A DNA stretch of 41,208 nucleotides from Acidobacteriota bacterium (GTDB taxonomy: Bacteria; Actinomycetota; Actinomycetes; Actinomycetales; Microbacteriaceae), in the NCBI GenBank assembly GCA_019351995.1, contig JABBOD010000004.1, positions 55,848 to 97,055 on the forward strand. Direction: 5' to 3'. Positions 8,794 through 16,768 of this stretch are shown piece by piece (position 1 is the stretch's first letter; every line of letters starts with the position of its first letter). The notes below the pieces were generated by a model that saw only the letters and a list, made by a program, of their open reading frames with translations, was not told the origin of the DNA and made no database searches. Position numbers and translations under genes: made by a program.

Positions 8794-9431
8794 CGCCGAG
8801 GCAAGCCCATCAGCGGCAGGAGCATCGACATGTCGCGGACGTCGAGCAGCACGTGCGCCTGGTCCCGCACCGGCGCTTTGGCGTCGAATCCCACGGCCAA
8901 GCCGCAGACCGCCATCATCGGAAGGTCATTGGCACCGTCCCCGACGGCGAGTGTCTGCGACAGGGGCAGTCCGGCATCCGCAGCCCACTCCCGCGCAGCA
9001 GAGGCCTTCGCCGCCGCGTCGATGATGGGCGGGATGAGCCCCCCGGTGAGCACCCCGTCGACGATCTCGAGACGGTTGGCCCGCCAGGCGTCGAGGCCGA
9101 GTTCCTCGGCGATCGGGTCGATCACCTCGTGGAATCCGCCGGAGACGACAGCCACGATTCCACCCGCCGCGTGCACGCCGGCGATCATCGCCGGAACCCC
9201 ATCGGTCACTTTCACCCGCGCGCGAACCCGCTCGATGGCCGCAACGGGCAGTCCCGCCAGGGTGGAGACCCGCTCGCGCAAGCTCGCCTCGAAATCCAAC
9301 TCACCGTTCATCGCCCGTGAGGTGATCTCGGCGACGAGCTCGCCCGAACCCGCCTCGCCAGCGAGCAACTCGATGACCTCGTTCTCGATCAGGGTCGAGT
9401 CCACGTCGAGAACGACCAGGAAGGCGGCCAT
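8790..9431 (-). CDS. serB: Phosphoserine phosphatase SerB
   Basis: A 213-residue HAD-superfamily enzyme catalysing the last step of serine synthesis. The nucleophile motif is DVDSTLIENE (D9, D11). The second motif is VVSGGFHEVI, and the third is VGDGANDLPMM. The protein is the short form without the N-terminal ACT domains found in mycobacterial SerB2. It is 35 bp downstream of glgC on the same strand and overlaps the GNAT gene at its end. The start at 9431 has only a weak purine-rich upstream sequence. Confidence 0.93.
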   Translation of the reverse strand: MAAFLVVLDVDSTLIENEVIELLAGEAGSGELVAEITSRAMNGELDFEASLRERVSTLAGLPVAAIERVRARVKVTDGVPAMIAGVHAAGGIVAVVSGGFHEVIDPIAEELGLDAWRANRLEIVDGVLTGGLIPPIIDAAAKASAAREWAADAGLPLSQTLAVGDGANDLPMMAVCGLAVGFDAKAPVRDQAHVLLDVRDMSMLLPLMGLPRR

Positions 9432-9466
9432 AGGGGAGGGGAGCCTTCCGTCGTGCGCGGTCGAAG

Positions 9467-10705
9467 TCAGCTGACGGTTTCGCCCTTGCCCACCACCGTG
9501 ATGCCGGATTCGGTCACCGTGAGGCCGCGCGCGCGATCCGCGTCATGGTCGACGCCGACCGTCGCCCCGGGGGCGATGATGACGTCCTTGTCGAGAATAG
9601 CGCGCCGGACAACCGCGTTTTCGCCGATGTGCACCCGCTCGAACACCACAGAGTCAACGATCTGAGACCCCGAATCCGCGACCACCCACGGGCCGAGGAC
9701 ACTGCGCTCCAGGTGCACCCCCGACAGGACGCAGCCCAACGACACGATCGAGTCGATCGACGTTCCCACCGAGCCCTTGCTGTCGCGCACGAACTTCGCG
9801 GGCGGCGAGTTGAGCTGCTGGCTGAAGATCGGCCATTCGCGGTTGTACAGGTTGAACACGGGAAGCGCGGAGATCAAGTCCTGGTGGGCATCGAAGAAGG
9901 ACTCGATGGTCCCCACGTCCCGCCAGTAGAAGCGATCGCGCTCGGTGGCGCCCGGAACCTCGTTCCGGTTGAGGTCGTAGACGCCCGCCTCACCGCGCGC
10001 GACGAAATCGGGAACGATGTCGCCGCCCATGTCGTGGTTCGAGTCGGCGCGAGCACCGTCTCGTTGCACGGCGTCGATCAGGACCTCGGCGTCGAAGACG
10101 TAGTTGCCCATGGAGGCGAGCACCTCACCGGGGGAGTCCTCGAGGCCGACAGCGTTTTTCGGCTTCTCGAGGAATGCCGCGATCTTCTCCGGGTTCTCGG
10201 GGTCGAGCTCGATGACACCGAACTGGTCCGCGAGTTCGATCGGCTGACGAATCGCCGCGACCGTCACGCCCATGCCCGAAGCGATATGCGCCTTGATCAT
10301 CGCCGTGAAATCCATGCGGTAGACGTGGTCGGCGCCGACCACCACCACGATGTCGGGTTTCTCATCCCGCAGCAGGTTGAGACTCTGCAGGATGGCGTCC
10401 GCCGAGCCGCTGAACCACCGTTTGCCCAGCCGCTGCTGCGCGGGAACGGAGGCGACATATGATCCGAGCATCCCGGACAGCAACCAGGTCGTCGAGACGT
10501 GCCTGTCGAGGGAATGCGACTTGTACTGGGTCAACACGACGATCTGTCTCAGCCCGGAGTTCACGAGGTTCGACAGGGCGAAATCGACGAGTCGGTAGAC
10601 GCCCCCGAAGGGCACTGCCGGCTTCGCTCGGTCCGCTGTCAAGGGCATCAGTCGCTTGCCCTCTCCGCCGGCGAGGACAATGCCGAAGATCTTCTTCGAT
10701 GCCAT
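9467..10705 (-). CDS. glgC: Glucose-1-phosphate adenylyltransferase GlgC
   Basis: A 412-residue ADP-glucose pyrophosphorylase. The N-terminal nucleotidyltransferase signature is [16 protein letters not shown] (8-23), followed by AKPAVPFGG with the substrate-contacting lysine, and the C-terminal third has the left-handed beta-helix repeats. It makes ADP-glucose from ATP and glucose-1-phosphate, the donor for glycogen or maltose-1-phosphate synthesis. It is divergent from the glgA/glgM gene across a 63-bp region, the same pairing as in mycobacteria. TAGTCT 6 nt before the ATG suggests a leaderless transcript. Confidence 0.97.
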   Translation of the reverse strand: MASKKIFGIVLAGGEGKRLMPLTADRAKPAVPFGGVYRLVDFALSNLVNSGLRQIVVLTQYKSHSLDRHVSTTWLLSGMLGSYVASVPAQQRLGKRWFSGSADAILQSLNLLRDEKPDIVVVVGADHVYRMDFTAMIKAHIASGMGVTVAAIRQPIELADQFGVIELDPENPEKIAAFLEKPKNAVGLEDSPGEVLASMGNYVFDAEVLIDAVQRDGARADSNHDMGGDIVPDFVARGEAGVYDLNRNEVPGATERDRFYWRDVGTIESFFDAHQDLISALPVFNLYNREWPIFSQQLNSPPAKFVRDSKGSVGTSIDSIVSLGCVLSGVHLERSVLGPWVVADSGSQIVDSVVFERVHIGENAVVRRAILDKDVIIAPGATVGVDHDADRARGLTVTESGITVVGKGETVS

Positions 10706-10768
10706 GGGGTCAGACTAGGCCCGCTCGTACGGGCTGTGCCAGAGGCCGCGCTGGGCTAACGTCGCAGA
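10706..10768. promoter_or_regulatory. Divergent glgC/glgA promoter region with two leaderless-type -10 elements
   Basis: This 63-bp gap serves both genes. On the minus strand TAGTCT (10712-10717) ends 6 nt before the glgC ATG. On the plus strand TAACGT (10757-10762) ends 6 nt before the glgA ATG. Neither gene has a Shine-Dalgarno sequence in the space left. No clear -35 hexamer is visible for either promoter. Confidence 0.55.
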
Positions 10769-11953
10769 ATGCGAGTCGATATCTTGAGCCGCGAATACCC
10801 ACCCGAGGTCTACGGGGGTGCTGGCGTCCATGTGGCCGAACTGGTGACCGCTCTTCGGCCATCCACCGACGTCGTGGTGCGGGCGTTCGGAAAACCGCGC
10901 GACGAGGCGCATGTGTATTCCTATCTCGTGCCCGCTCAGCTCACGAGTGCGAATCCGGCCCTCGCGACGCTCGGCGTCGACCTGCAGATGGCCGAGGATG
11001 TGGCGGGGGCAGATCTCGTGCATTCGCACACCTGGTATGCGAACGGGGCGGGTCATCTCGCCAAACTGCTCCACGGAATCCCTCATGTCGTCACCGCGCA
11101 CAGCCTGGAGCCCCTGCGTCCCTGGAAAGCCGAACAGCTCGGCGGGGGCTACCGGGTGTCGAGCTGGATCGAGAAGACCGCTTTCGAAGCCGCGGATGCC
11201 GTCATCGCCGTGAGCGCCGGGATGGCCCGTGACATCCTCCGCAGCTATCCCGACATTGATCCGGAACGGGTGAAGGTCGTGCACAACGGCATCGATCTGG
11301 ATCGGTGGCAGCGCGTGGAGGACCCCGATGTCGTGCGCGAACTGGGCGTCGACTCGGATCGCCCGAGCGTGGTCTTCGTCGGACGCATCACCCGCCAGAA
11401 AGGTTTGCCGTACCTCCTGGAAGCCGCGAAGCGCCTTCCTCCCGAGGTGCAGCTCGTGCTCTGTGCTGGCGCCCCCGACACGCCCGAGATCCTCGCTGAG
11501 GTCGAGCGAGGGGTGCGGGCACTCCAGACCCAACGCTCGGGTGTGGTCTGGATCGATCGCCTGCTCAGCCAGCGCGAACTCGCCACGCTGCTGTCCAACG
11601 CGACCACGTTCGTGTGCCCGTCGGTCTATGAGCCGCTGGGCATCGTCAACCTGGAAGCCATGGCCTGCGGCGCACCCGTCGTGGGAACCGCCACCGGTGG
11701 CATCCCGGAGGTCGTCGCCGACCACGTGACCGGGCGGCTGGTTCCGATCGAGCAGTTGGATGACGGCACCGGCACGCCGGTGGACCCCGAGCGGTTCATC
11801 GCGGACCTCGCCGACACGCTCACCGAGGTCGTGTCGGACCCGGGCAACGCCAGACAGATGGGCGAGGCCGGGCGTGAGCGCGCCCGAACCGAGTTCAGCT
11901 GGGACAGCATCGCAGCGCGCACCCGTGCGATCTACCAGGACTTGCTGGCCTAG
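10769..11953 (+). CDS. GT4 glycogen synthase / alpha-maltose-1-phosphate synthase (GlgA/GlgM type)
   Basis: A 394-residue GT-B glycosyltransferase of family GT4. The N terminus reads MRVDILSREYPPEVYGGAG with the donor-phosphate glycine loop. The C-terminal domain has VGRITRQKG and the EPLGIVNLEAMACG motif (E-x7-E). It is the short actinobacterial enzyme adjacent and divergent to glgC, not the longer GT5 enterobacterial GlgA. The mycobacterial counterpart in this position (Rv1212c) is known as GlgM and makes maltose-1-phosphate from ADP-glucose and glucose-1-phosphate. Databases often still name it glycogen synthase, so I leave the symbol open. Confidence 0.93.
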   Translation: MRVDILSREYPPEVYGGAGVHVAELVTALRPSTDVVVRAFGKPRDEAHVYSYLVPAQLTSANPALATLGVDLQMAEDVAGADLVHSHTWYANGAGHLAKLLHGIPHVVTAHSLEPLRPWKAEQLGGGYRVSSWIEKTAFEAADAVIAVSAGMARDILRSYPDIDPERVKVVHNGIDLDRWQRVEDPDVVRELGVDSDRPSVVFVGRITRQKGLPYLLEAAKRLPPEVQLVLCAGAPDTPEILAEVERGVRALQTQRSGVVWIDRLLSQRELATLLSNATTFVCPSVYEPLGIVNLEAMACGAPVVGTATGGIPEVVADHVTGRLVPIEQLDDGTGTPVDPERFIADLADTLTEVVSDPGNARQMGEAGRERARTEFSWDSIAARTRAIYQDLLA

Positions 11954-11965
11954 GGTGGATGCATC

Positions 11966-12754
11966 ATGTCCGGCGCGCTCGAACTCACCGATCTGACCGT
12001 CGTCCGGGACGACAAGAACATCCTCGACTCCGTCAGCTGGAAAGTCGACTCCGCACAGCGCTGGGTGGTCCTGGGTCCCAACGGTGCAGGCAAGACGACT
12101 CTCCTGCAGATCGCGTCGGCGACGATGCATCCGAGTTCTGGCACGGCCACGATCTTGGGCGAAACGCTCGGCAAGGTCGATGTCTTCGAGTTGAAGCCCC
12201 GGATCGGCTTCGCCTCCACCTCGCTCGGCCGCCGCATCCCGACGAATGAGACGGTTCTGGATGCCGTGATGACCGCCGCCTATTCGGTCACCGGTCGGTG
12301 GAACGAGGAATACGACGACATCGATGTTCGCCGTGCACGCCGCGTTCTCGCGGAATGGAAGCTCGAGCACCTCGAGGGCCGCCTCTTCGGAACGCTGAGC
12401 GACGGCGAGCAGAAGCGGGTGCAGATCGCGCGCGCGGTGATGACCGATCCGGAGCTGCTGCTGCTGGACGAGCCGGCGGCGAGCCTCGATCTCGGGGCCA
12501 GGGAGGAGCTGCTGCAGTTGCTCGGCGCCTACGCAGCTTCACCGGAATCGCCCGCCATGGTGATGGTCACGCACCACGTCGAAGAAATTCCGCGGGGCTT
12601 CACGCATGCTCTTCTTCTGGCGGACGGGGCGGTCAGGGCTGAGGGACCGCTCGGCGAGGTCATCACCGGCGAACTGCTCAGCGAGGTGTTCGGCCTCGAG
12701 CTGGTGGTCAGCGAGAGCGAAGACGGTCGTTACAGCGCACGCGCGGCTGGGTAG
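11966..12754 (+). CDS. Orphan ABC transporter ATP-binding protein
   Basis: A 262-residue single ABC ATPase. Walker A is GPNGAGKTT (37-45), the signature is LSDGEQKRVQIARAV (with D in place of the usual second G), Walker B is LLLLDEPAASLD, and the switch histidine lies in THHVEE. No permease or binding-protein gene is nearby. It follows glgA by 12 bp, and TAGGGT overlaps the glgA stop. It resembles the YlmA/ModF-like soluble cassette group whose roles are mostly unassigned. A link to glycogen metabolism is suggested only by position. Confidence 0.88.
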   Translation: MSGALELTDLTVVRDDKNILDSVSWKVDSAQRWVVLGPNGAGKTTLLQIASATMHPSSGTATILGETLGKVDVFELKPRIGFASTSLGRRIPTNETVLDAVMTAAYSVTGRWNEEYDDIDVRRARRVLAEWKLEHLEGRLFGTLSDGEQKRVQIARAVMTDPELLLLDEPAASLDLGAREELLQLLGAYAASPESPAMVMVTHHVEEIPRGFTHALLLADGAVRAEGPLGEVITGELLSEVFGLELVVSESEDGRYSARAAG

Positions 12755-12770
12755 CGGCGAGCTTCTCTGC

Positions 12771-12776
12771 TAAAGT
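12771..12776 (+). promoter_or_regulatory. Probable -10 of the rpmE2 promoter
   Basis: TAAAGT sits 65 nt upstream of the rpmE2 ATG in an 87-bp intergenic region. A start about 7 nt downstream would give a pyrimidine-rich leader of nearly 60 nt, as is usual for ribosomal protein genes. No zinc-uptake regulator site that I could define with confidence is visible. Confidence 0.35.
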
Positions 12777-12841
12777 CGGTCCTTGGCCGTTCGGCCCGTC
12801 TTCTTTCTCCATCACATTCTTCACACCGACCGAGGTTCACC

Positions 12842-13090
12842 ATGAAGTCCGAGACCCACCCGACGTACGAAGCCATCGTGTTCCGCGACCTGGCCAGCGG
12901 GGAGACCTTCCTGACCCGTTCAACGGTTTCGAGTGACAAGACGATCGAGCTCGACGGCACCACCTACCCGGTGATCGACGTCGAAATCTCCTCGGCCTCT
13001 CACCCCTTCTACACGGGCAAGCAGCGCATCATGGACAGCGCTGGCCGCGTCGAGAAGTTCAACTCGCGGTACAAGGGCTTCGGCAAGTAA
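12842..13090 (+). CDS. rpmE2: 50S ribosomal protein L31 type B
   Basis: An 82-residue L31 of the zinc-independent type B. It starts [10 protein letters not shown] and ends [14 protein letters not shown], contains the conserved HPFYTGK segment, and has no cysteine at all, so the C-x2-C zinc site of type A is absent. In many bacteria type B is the version made under zinc limitation; in others it is the only L31. It stands alone with its own promoter and a strong terminator. Confidence 0.97.
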   Translation: MKSETHPTYEAIVFRDLASGETFLTRSTVSSDKTIELDGTTYPVIDVEISSASHPFYTGKQRIMDSAGRVEKFNSRYKGFGK

Positions 13091-13119
13091 GGCTCCTGCC
13101 CCCCACAGTTCATCGTCGG

Positions 13120-13151
13120 AAGGGCGATCGGCTTCGGCCGGTCGCCCTTTT
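13120..13151 (+). terminator. Intrinsic terminator after rpmE2
   Basis: The arms AAGGGCGA (13120-13127) and TCGCCCTT (13142-13149) pair. The stem continues inward through CGGC/GCCG to a C(TTCG)G tetraloop at 13132-13137 and is followed by a short T run. It lies 30 bp after the rpmE2 stop and is the only classical intrinsic terminator I found in the window. Confidence 0.9.
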
Positions 13152-13169
13152 CCGTTCACTCTGGCCTGT

Positions 13170-13181
13170 TAGCGTCGCACC
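13170..13181 (+). promoter_or_regulatory. Leaderless-type -10 element for the serine hydrolase gene
   Basis: TAGCGT (13170-13175) ends 6 nt before the GTG start at 13182, just past the rpmE2 terminator. No Shine-Dalgarno sequence is present between them. Confidence 0.5.
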
Positions 13182-14273
13182 GTGTCCGATGCCGGTCAGC
13201 CCGATCCGGCGGCAGCTGGAATGCATCGGGGTGCCCTGCAGGCCGCCGTGGCGCTGGCGACGGCGTGGAGCGATCGAGGCCAACTGCGGGTTGAGCGGCG
13301 AGGCAGTGTCGCGCTGAACGTGTGGTTCGGCTGCCAGCCAGACGCCCTGTTCTGGCTCTTTTCGGCCAGTAAGCCCTTCATCGCCGTACTGGTTCACCGG
13401 TACGTGGAACGCGGACTGCTCGCCCTGGATGCGCCGGTGGCCACATACTGGCCCGAGTTCGGCGACCACGGAAAGCAGCACATCACGGTCAGGCAGGTTC
13501 TGCAGCACCGGACGGGGATGCCGACAGCCGGATCGGCGCTCGGTGACGCTCTCGCCATGTCGAACTGGCGTCGCAGCGTCAGCCGGATCGAACGCTCGGC
13601 ACCCAGGCTGGATCCGACACAGGGTCCGGCGTACCAGTATCTGATCTACGGCTTCCTGCTCGGCGAACTGGTCCAGCGAGTCACCGGCGAGCGGGTCGAT
13701 GATCTGCTCCGCCGTGAGATCCTCGATCCGCTCGGCTTGACAGACACCTTCGTCGGACTCCCGGATGCCGAATGGCCGCGGCACGTGCCGGTGCACGTCG
13801 ACGGGCCGGGCGGCGGGGTGGCGCAGTCGGTGCTCAACCGCCGGGTGACGCGCGCTGCGGTCATTCCGGCCGCGGGAATCTCCACCACGGCACGGGACCT
13901 CGGCGTCTTCTACCGGGCGCTGCTCGATGACCTCGCGGGGCACGGTCGGGGGTTGCTTCGCCGCGAGACGTTGCAGGCCGCGCTCGAACCATCCAGCGAC
14001 CGACAACCCGATCTGTTCGCCCGAGCGCCGATCCGGTGGTCACTCGGTTTCCAACTGGGCGGGGTGCGCCTGGGATCTCGCACCGGGCCGATGGGGCGCA
14101 CCTCCAGTCCTGTGGCCTTCGGACACAACGGGAGCAACTGCTGCCTCGGATGGGCGGATCCCCGGCGAGACCTCGTGGTCTCGTATCTGACGGACAGGGT
14201 CCCGCGCGCGCCGCAGGGCATCCGTCATCTCGCCCAGCTGTCAGACGCGATCATCGCCGCGATCGACACCTGA
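13182..14273 (+). CDS. Beta-lactamase-family serine hydrolase
   Basis: A 363-residue protein of the class C beta-lactamase / EstB / penicillin-binding fold. The nucleophile motif is SASK (S61, K64). The second motif, normally Y-x-N, reads Y151-Q-Y. The third is an H-x-G type, HNG in FGHNGSN near the C terminus. It has no signal peptide or membrane segment, so it is probably a cytoplasmic esterase or peptidase-like enzyme rather than a resistance beta-lactamase. The GTG start is supported by the -10 placed 6 nt before it. The stop TGA and the stop of the convergent exonuclease gene share the palindrome TGAGTCA (14271-14277). Confidence 0.9.
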   Translation: MSDAGQPDPAAAGMHRGALQAAVALATAWSDRGQLRVERRGSVALNVWFGCQPDALFWLFSASKPFIAVLVHRYVERGLLALDAPVATYWPEFGDHGKQHITVRQVLQHRTGMPTAGSALGDALAMSNWRRSVSRIERSAPRLDPTQGPAYQYLIYGFLLGELVQRVTGERVDDLLRREILDPLGLTDTFVGLPDAEWPRHVPVHVDGPGGGVAQSVLNRRVTRAAVIPAAGISTTARDLGVFYRALLDDLAGHGRGLLRRETLQAALEPSSDRQPDLFARAPIRWSLGFQLGGVRLGSRTGPMGRTSSPVAFGHNGSNCCLGWADPRRDLVVSYLTDRVPRAPQGIRHLAQLSDAIIAAIDT

Positions 14274-14274
14274 G

Positions 14275-15789
14275 TCAGAACAGAGTGGATCCCGCCCGAC
14301 GAGAAGCCCACAGCGGCAACAGCGCATCGCGGCTGAGTGGAGCGAGCTCGACCTCGATGCCGTCGAGCTCCTCGATCCAGAGCAGCTCCTCGATCTCACC
14401 GTGCGGCTCGATATGGGCCGCGGTCTCGAAGGCGAAGACCGCTGCCGACACCACCGTGTGCGGCTCATTGGCCGCCTCCGCGCGGAAGACGCCGAGATAC
14501 TCGGCTGTCGATTCGTCGAGTTCCAGATCGAGTTCTTCGCGCAACTCGCGAGCGAGAGCATCGACAGCAGACTCTCCGGGTTCGAGTTTGCCGCCCGCCT
14601 GCATGAACGCCGCGGTGCCGGCTTTGCGCACCAGCAGGCAGCGCCCCGCCTGATCGGTCACGATCGCCGCGGCGATCCGCAGGACGGCCTGCGGCGGGCC
14701 GGACGCGAACCCGGGATCCGGTTCGGCTTCGCCCACCGCGTCACTCGCCGCCATCGGCTCGACGGTCGCGACCGGAGTTCCGGCATCGACGGGATCTCCG
14801 GCCTCCAGCAGATATCCGGAATCGACCGTGACCATCGGGGTCTCGCTCGGCTCGACGATCCACGCCGGCTCATCGTCGAGATCGGAATCGACGAAGGGGT
14901 CATCGGCCGCGAGGGCTTCCGCCGCGAGGCGTGCCGCGCGGGACTCGAGCCGTCGGGCATCGAGCTCAGACACCTCGCCCCTCGTGGACTCGAGGGCCAG
15001 CACCCCCGTCGCCGAGAAGTCGAGCACCGGCACATTCCCTCGCCGCGGGGGGAGCGGGGGAATCGGCTGCGTGTCCAGAAAGCTGTTGGTGTCGATCGCG
15101 GGTTTCAGGGGCCATGACGGGTCGGCGACGTAGCTGTCGTCGCCGCGCTTGCTGCGCAGATACTCCTGGAAACTGGCGGCTTGCTCGGCGTGCCAGACCT
15201 CTTGGCGACCCTGAAGGTCACTCAACCCGATGTCGAGTTCGTCCGGGTACCGGCGGAGGAGGGCCAGCGCGACGCGCCCGCCGGCAACGGCATCCGCCCC
15301 GGCGTCGTGCGCATCATCGAGCGGCACCTCGTAGAACTGCGCGGTCGCCTCCAGCGTGCGCTTGCCTTTGCGATAGCGGTCGACGGCCTTGTCGATGACC
15401 AACGGGTCAATCACCGGGCTCACGACATCGAGCGGCTCGAGACCGTGACGCCGGCATTCCCGGTCAAGCAAGGAAAGGTCGTACGGCGCGTTGTAGACGG
15501 TGACCGGGATGCCGGAATCGAACAGCACCCGAAGCGTCTGCACGATCTCGGCGACGACCAGCCGGGCGTCTCTCCCGTCGGCTCGTGCGCGTTCGGTGGT
15601 GATGCCGTGGACGGCGCTGGCGGCCTCCGGAATCTCGACGCCCGGGTCGGCGAGCCAGTTCCAGCGAGAGACGAGCTGACCCTCGGCATCCAGAACCGCA
15701 ACGCAGGCGGAGACGATCCTGCTGGTATCGACGTCGACCCCGGTGGTTTCGAGGTCGAAGACCCCGAGGCGGTCGCCCCACGTACTCAT
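14275..15789 (-). CDS. DnaQ-family 3'-5' exonuclease fused to a C-terminal Nudix hydrolase
   Basis: A 504-residue two-domain protein. Residues 1-185 or so form a DEDDh exonuclease: FDLETTG with D12 and E14, VYNAPYD with D104, and H161/D166 in DDAHDAGAD. Residues 231-367 are an acidic, proline- and alanine-rich linker without a recognisable fold. Residues 368-504 form a Nudix domain with box G400-x5-E406-x7-REL-x-EE (final G of the consensus is D). The exonuclease half matches proofreading-like enzymes; the Nudix half could clean oxidised or other modified nucleotides. No stop or frameshift separates the two halves. TAACGT lies 6 nt before the ATG, suggesting a leaderless transcript. Domain calls are firm; joint function is inference. 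Confidence 0.93.
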   Translation of the reverse strand: MSTWGDRLGVFDLETTGVDVDTSRIVSACVAVLDAEGQLVSRWNWLADPGVEIPEAASAVHGITTERARADGRDARLVVAEIVQTLRVLFDSGIPVTVYNAPYDLSLLDRECRRHGLEPLDVVSPVIDPLVIDKAVDRYRKGKRTLEATAQFYEVPLDDAHDAGADAVAGGRVALALLRRYPDELDIGLSDLQGRQEVWHAEQAASFQEYLRSKRGDDSYVADPSWPLKPAIDTNSFLDTQPIPPLPPRRGNVPVLDFSATGVLALESTRGEVSELDARRLESRAARLAAEALAADDPFVDSDLDDEPAWIVEPSETPMVTVDSGYLLEAGDPVDAGTPVATVEPMAASDAVGEAEPDPGFASGPPQAVLRIAAAIVTDQAGRCLLVRKAGTAAFMQAGGKLEPGESAVDALARELREELDLELDESTAEYLGVFRAEAANEPHTVVSAAVFAFETAAHIEPHGEIEELLWIEELDGIEVELAPLSRDALLPLWASRRAGSTLF

Positions 15790-15852
15790 GCTGACACGTT
15801 AGGGGCTACTGGGGACAGGATGCGGGAGGACGCGGCTTCTAGACTGTTGCGG
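15790..15852. promoter_or_regulatory. Divergent promoter region with back-to-back leaderless-type -10 elements
   Basis: The gap is 63 bp. On the minus strand TAACGT (15796-15801) ends 6 nt before the exonuclease-Nudix ATG. On the plus strand TAGACT (15840-15845) ends 7 nt before the hydrolase ATG at 15853. No ribosome binding site is visible for either gene. Confidence 0.5.
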
Positions 15853-16746
15853 ATGACCACCAAGACGCCGCACGCGAGCGCCCTCGCCCAGATCCCTGTG
15901 CGGATGGGTGAGGTGCAGGTGCTCGGCAGCTCGACGGCGTACTGGGACTACGGTCCTCCCGATGCGGAGCGCACGGTCTTGCTCGTGCACGGATACCGCG
16001 GCGACCACCACGGGCTGGAACCGGTCATCGCGCAGCTGCCCGGCATCCGGTTCATCAGCCCCGATCTTCCGGGATTCGGCCTCTCGAGCCCGATGACAGC
16101 GGTCCCGCACTCCATCTCCGGCTACGTCACATGGCTGAACGACTTCGCACGTGCTGTCGAGGTTCCCGCCGACGCCGTGCTGCTCGGGCATTCCTTCGGC
16201 TCGATGATCGCCTCGCATGCGGTCGCCGACGGTTTCCCGACCCCCGGCCTGATCCTGGTGAACCCGATCTCGGCCGACCCGCTGGTGGCGGCCGGACGCG
16301 GGATCACCGGCCTGACCCGCGCGTTCTACGGTGTGGCGCGGCGACTGCCAGCCGGTCTCGGCCGACGCCTGCTTGGCAACTGGTTGATCGTGCAGTTCAT
16401 GAGCATGTCGCTCGTCACCACCGATGACACGGAGTTGCGTCGCTGGATCCACGAGGAGCACCACCGCTACTTCAACGGTTTTTCCGACCCGCACACCGTC
16501 GCAGAGGGCTTCGATGCCTCGCTGAGCACGCAGGTGGGCGAGGCCGCCCCTCGCGTGACGGTCCCGGTGCTGATGATCGCGGGCCAGAGTGATCAGATCG
16601 CCCCGCTGAGCGGCCAACAGGAGACGGTCACGCGGTTCCCGGATGCCCAACTGGTCGTGCTCCCGAGCGTCGGGCACCTCATCCACTATGAAGCGCCCGC
16701 GGCGGCCGCGGCGGCGATCCGTTCCTTCCTCGCCGAGCATCCGTGA
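15853..16746 (+). CDS. Alpha/beta-fold hydrolase
   Basis: A 297-residue hydrolase. The oxyanion-loop segment is LLVHGYRGDHH, the nucleophile elbow is GHSFGS (S114), the acid lies in AGQSDQIAPL, and the histidine in VGHLIHYE close to the C terminus, so the triad is complete. The substrate is unknown. The in-frame ATG at 15853 is preferred to upstream codons because of the -10 element 7 nt before it and because upstream codons overlap the divergent gene. The glycosyltransferase gene starts 22 bp after its stop, so the two may be co-transcribed. Confidence 0.9.
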   Translation: MTTKTPHASALAQIPVRMGEVQVLGSSTAYWDYGPPDAERTVLLVHGYRGDHHGLEPVIAQLPGIRFISPDLPGFGLSSPMTAVPHSISGYVTWLNDFARAVEVPADAVLLGHSFGSMIASHAVADGFPTPGLILVNPISADPLVAAGRGITGLTRAFYGVARRLPAGLGRRLLGNWLIVQFMSMSLVTTDDTELRRWIHEEHHRYFNGFSDPHTVAEGFDASLSTQVGEAAPRVTVPVLMIAGQSDQIAPLSGQQETVTRFPDAQLVVLPSVGHLIHYEAPAAAAAAIRSFLAEHP

Positions 16747-16768
16747 CGAGCACGACCAGAATGACGCC

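Noticed and set aside
10715..12370. Long antisense frame (551 codons) across glgA and the ABC ATPase gene
   Set aside because: No recognisable domain; both sense genes are certain. The same reasoning removes the frames at 4334-5800, 20032-21498, 23705-25351 and 33763-35280.
11966..12754. ABC ATPase as the energizing unit for BioY
   Set aside because: It is 8 kb away, coupled to glgA, and no EcfT-like membrane gene is present.
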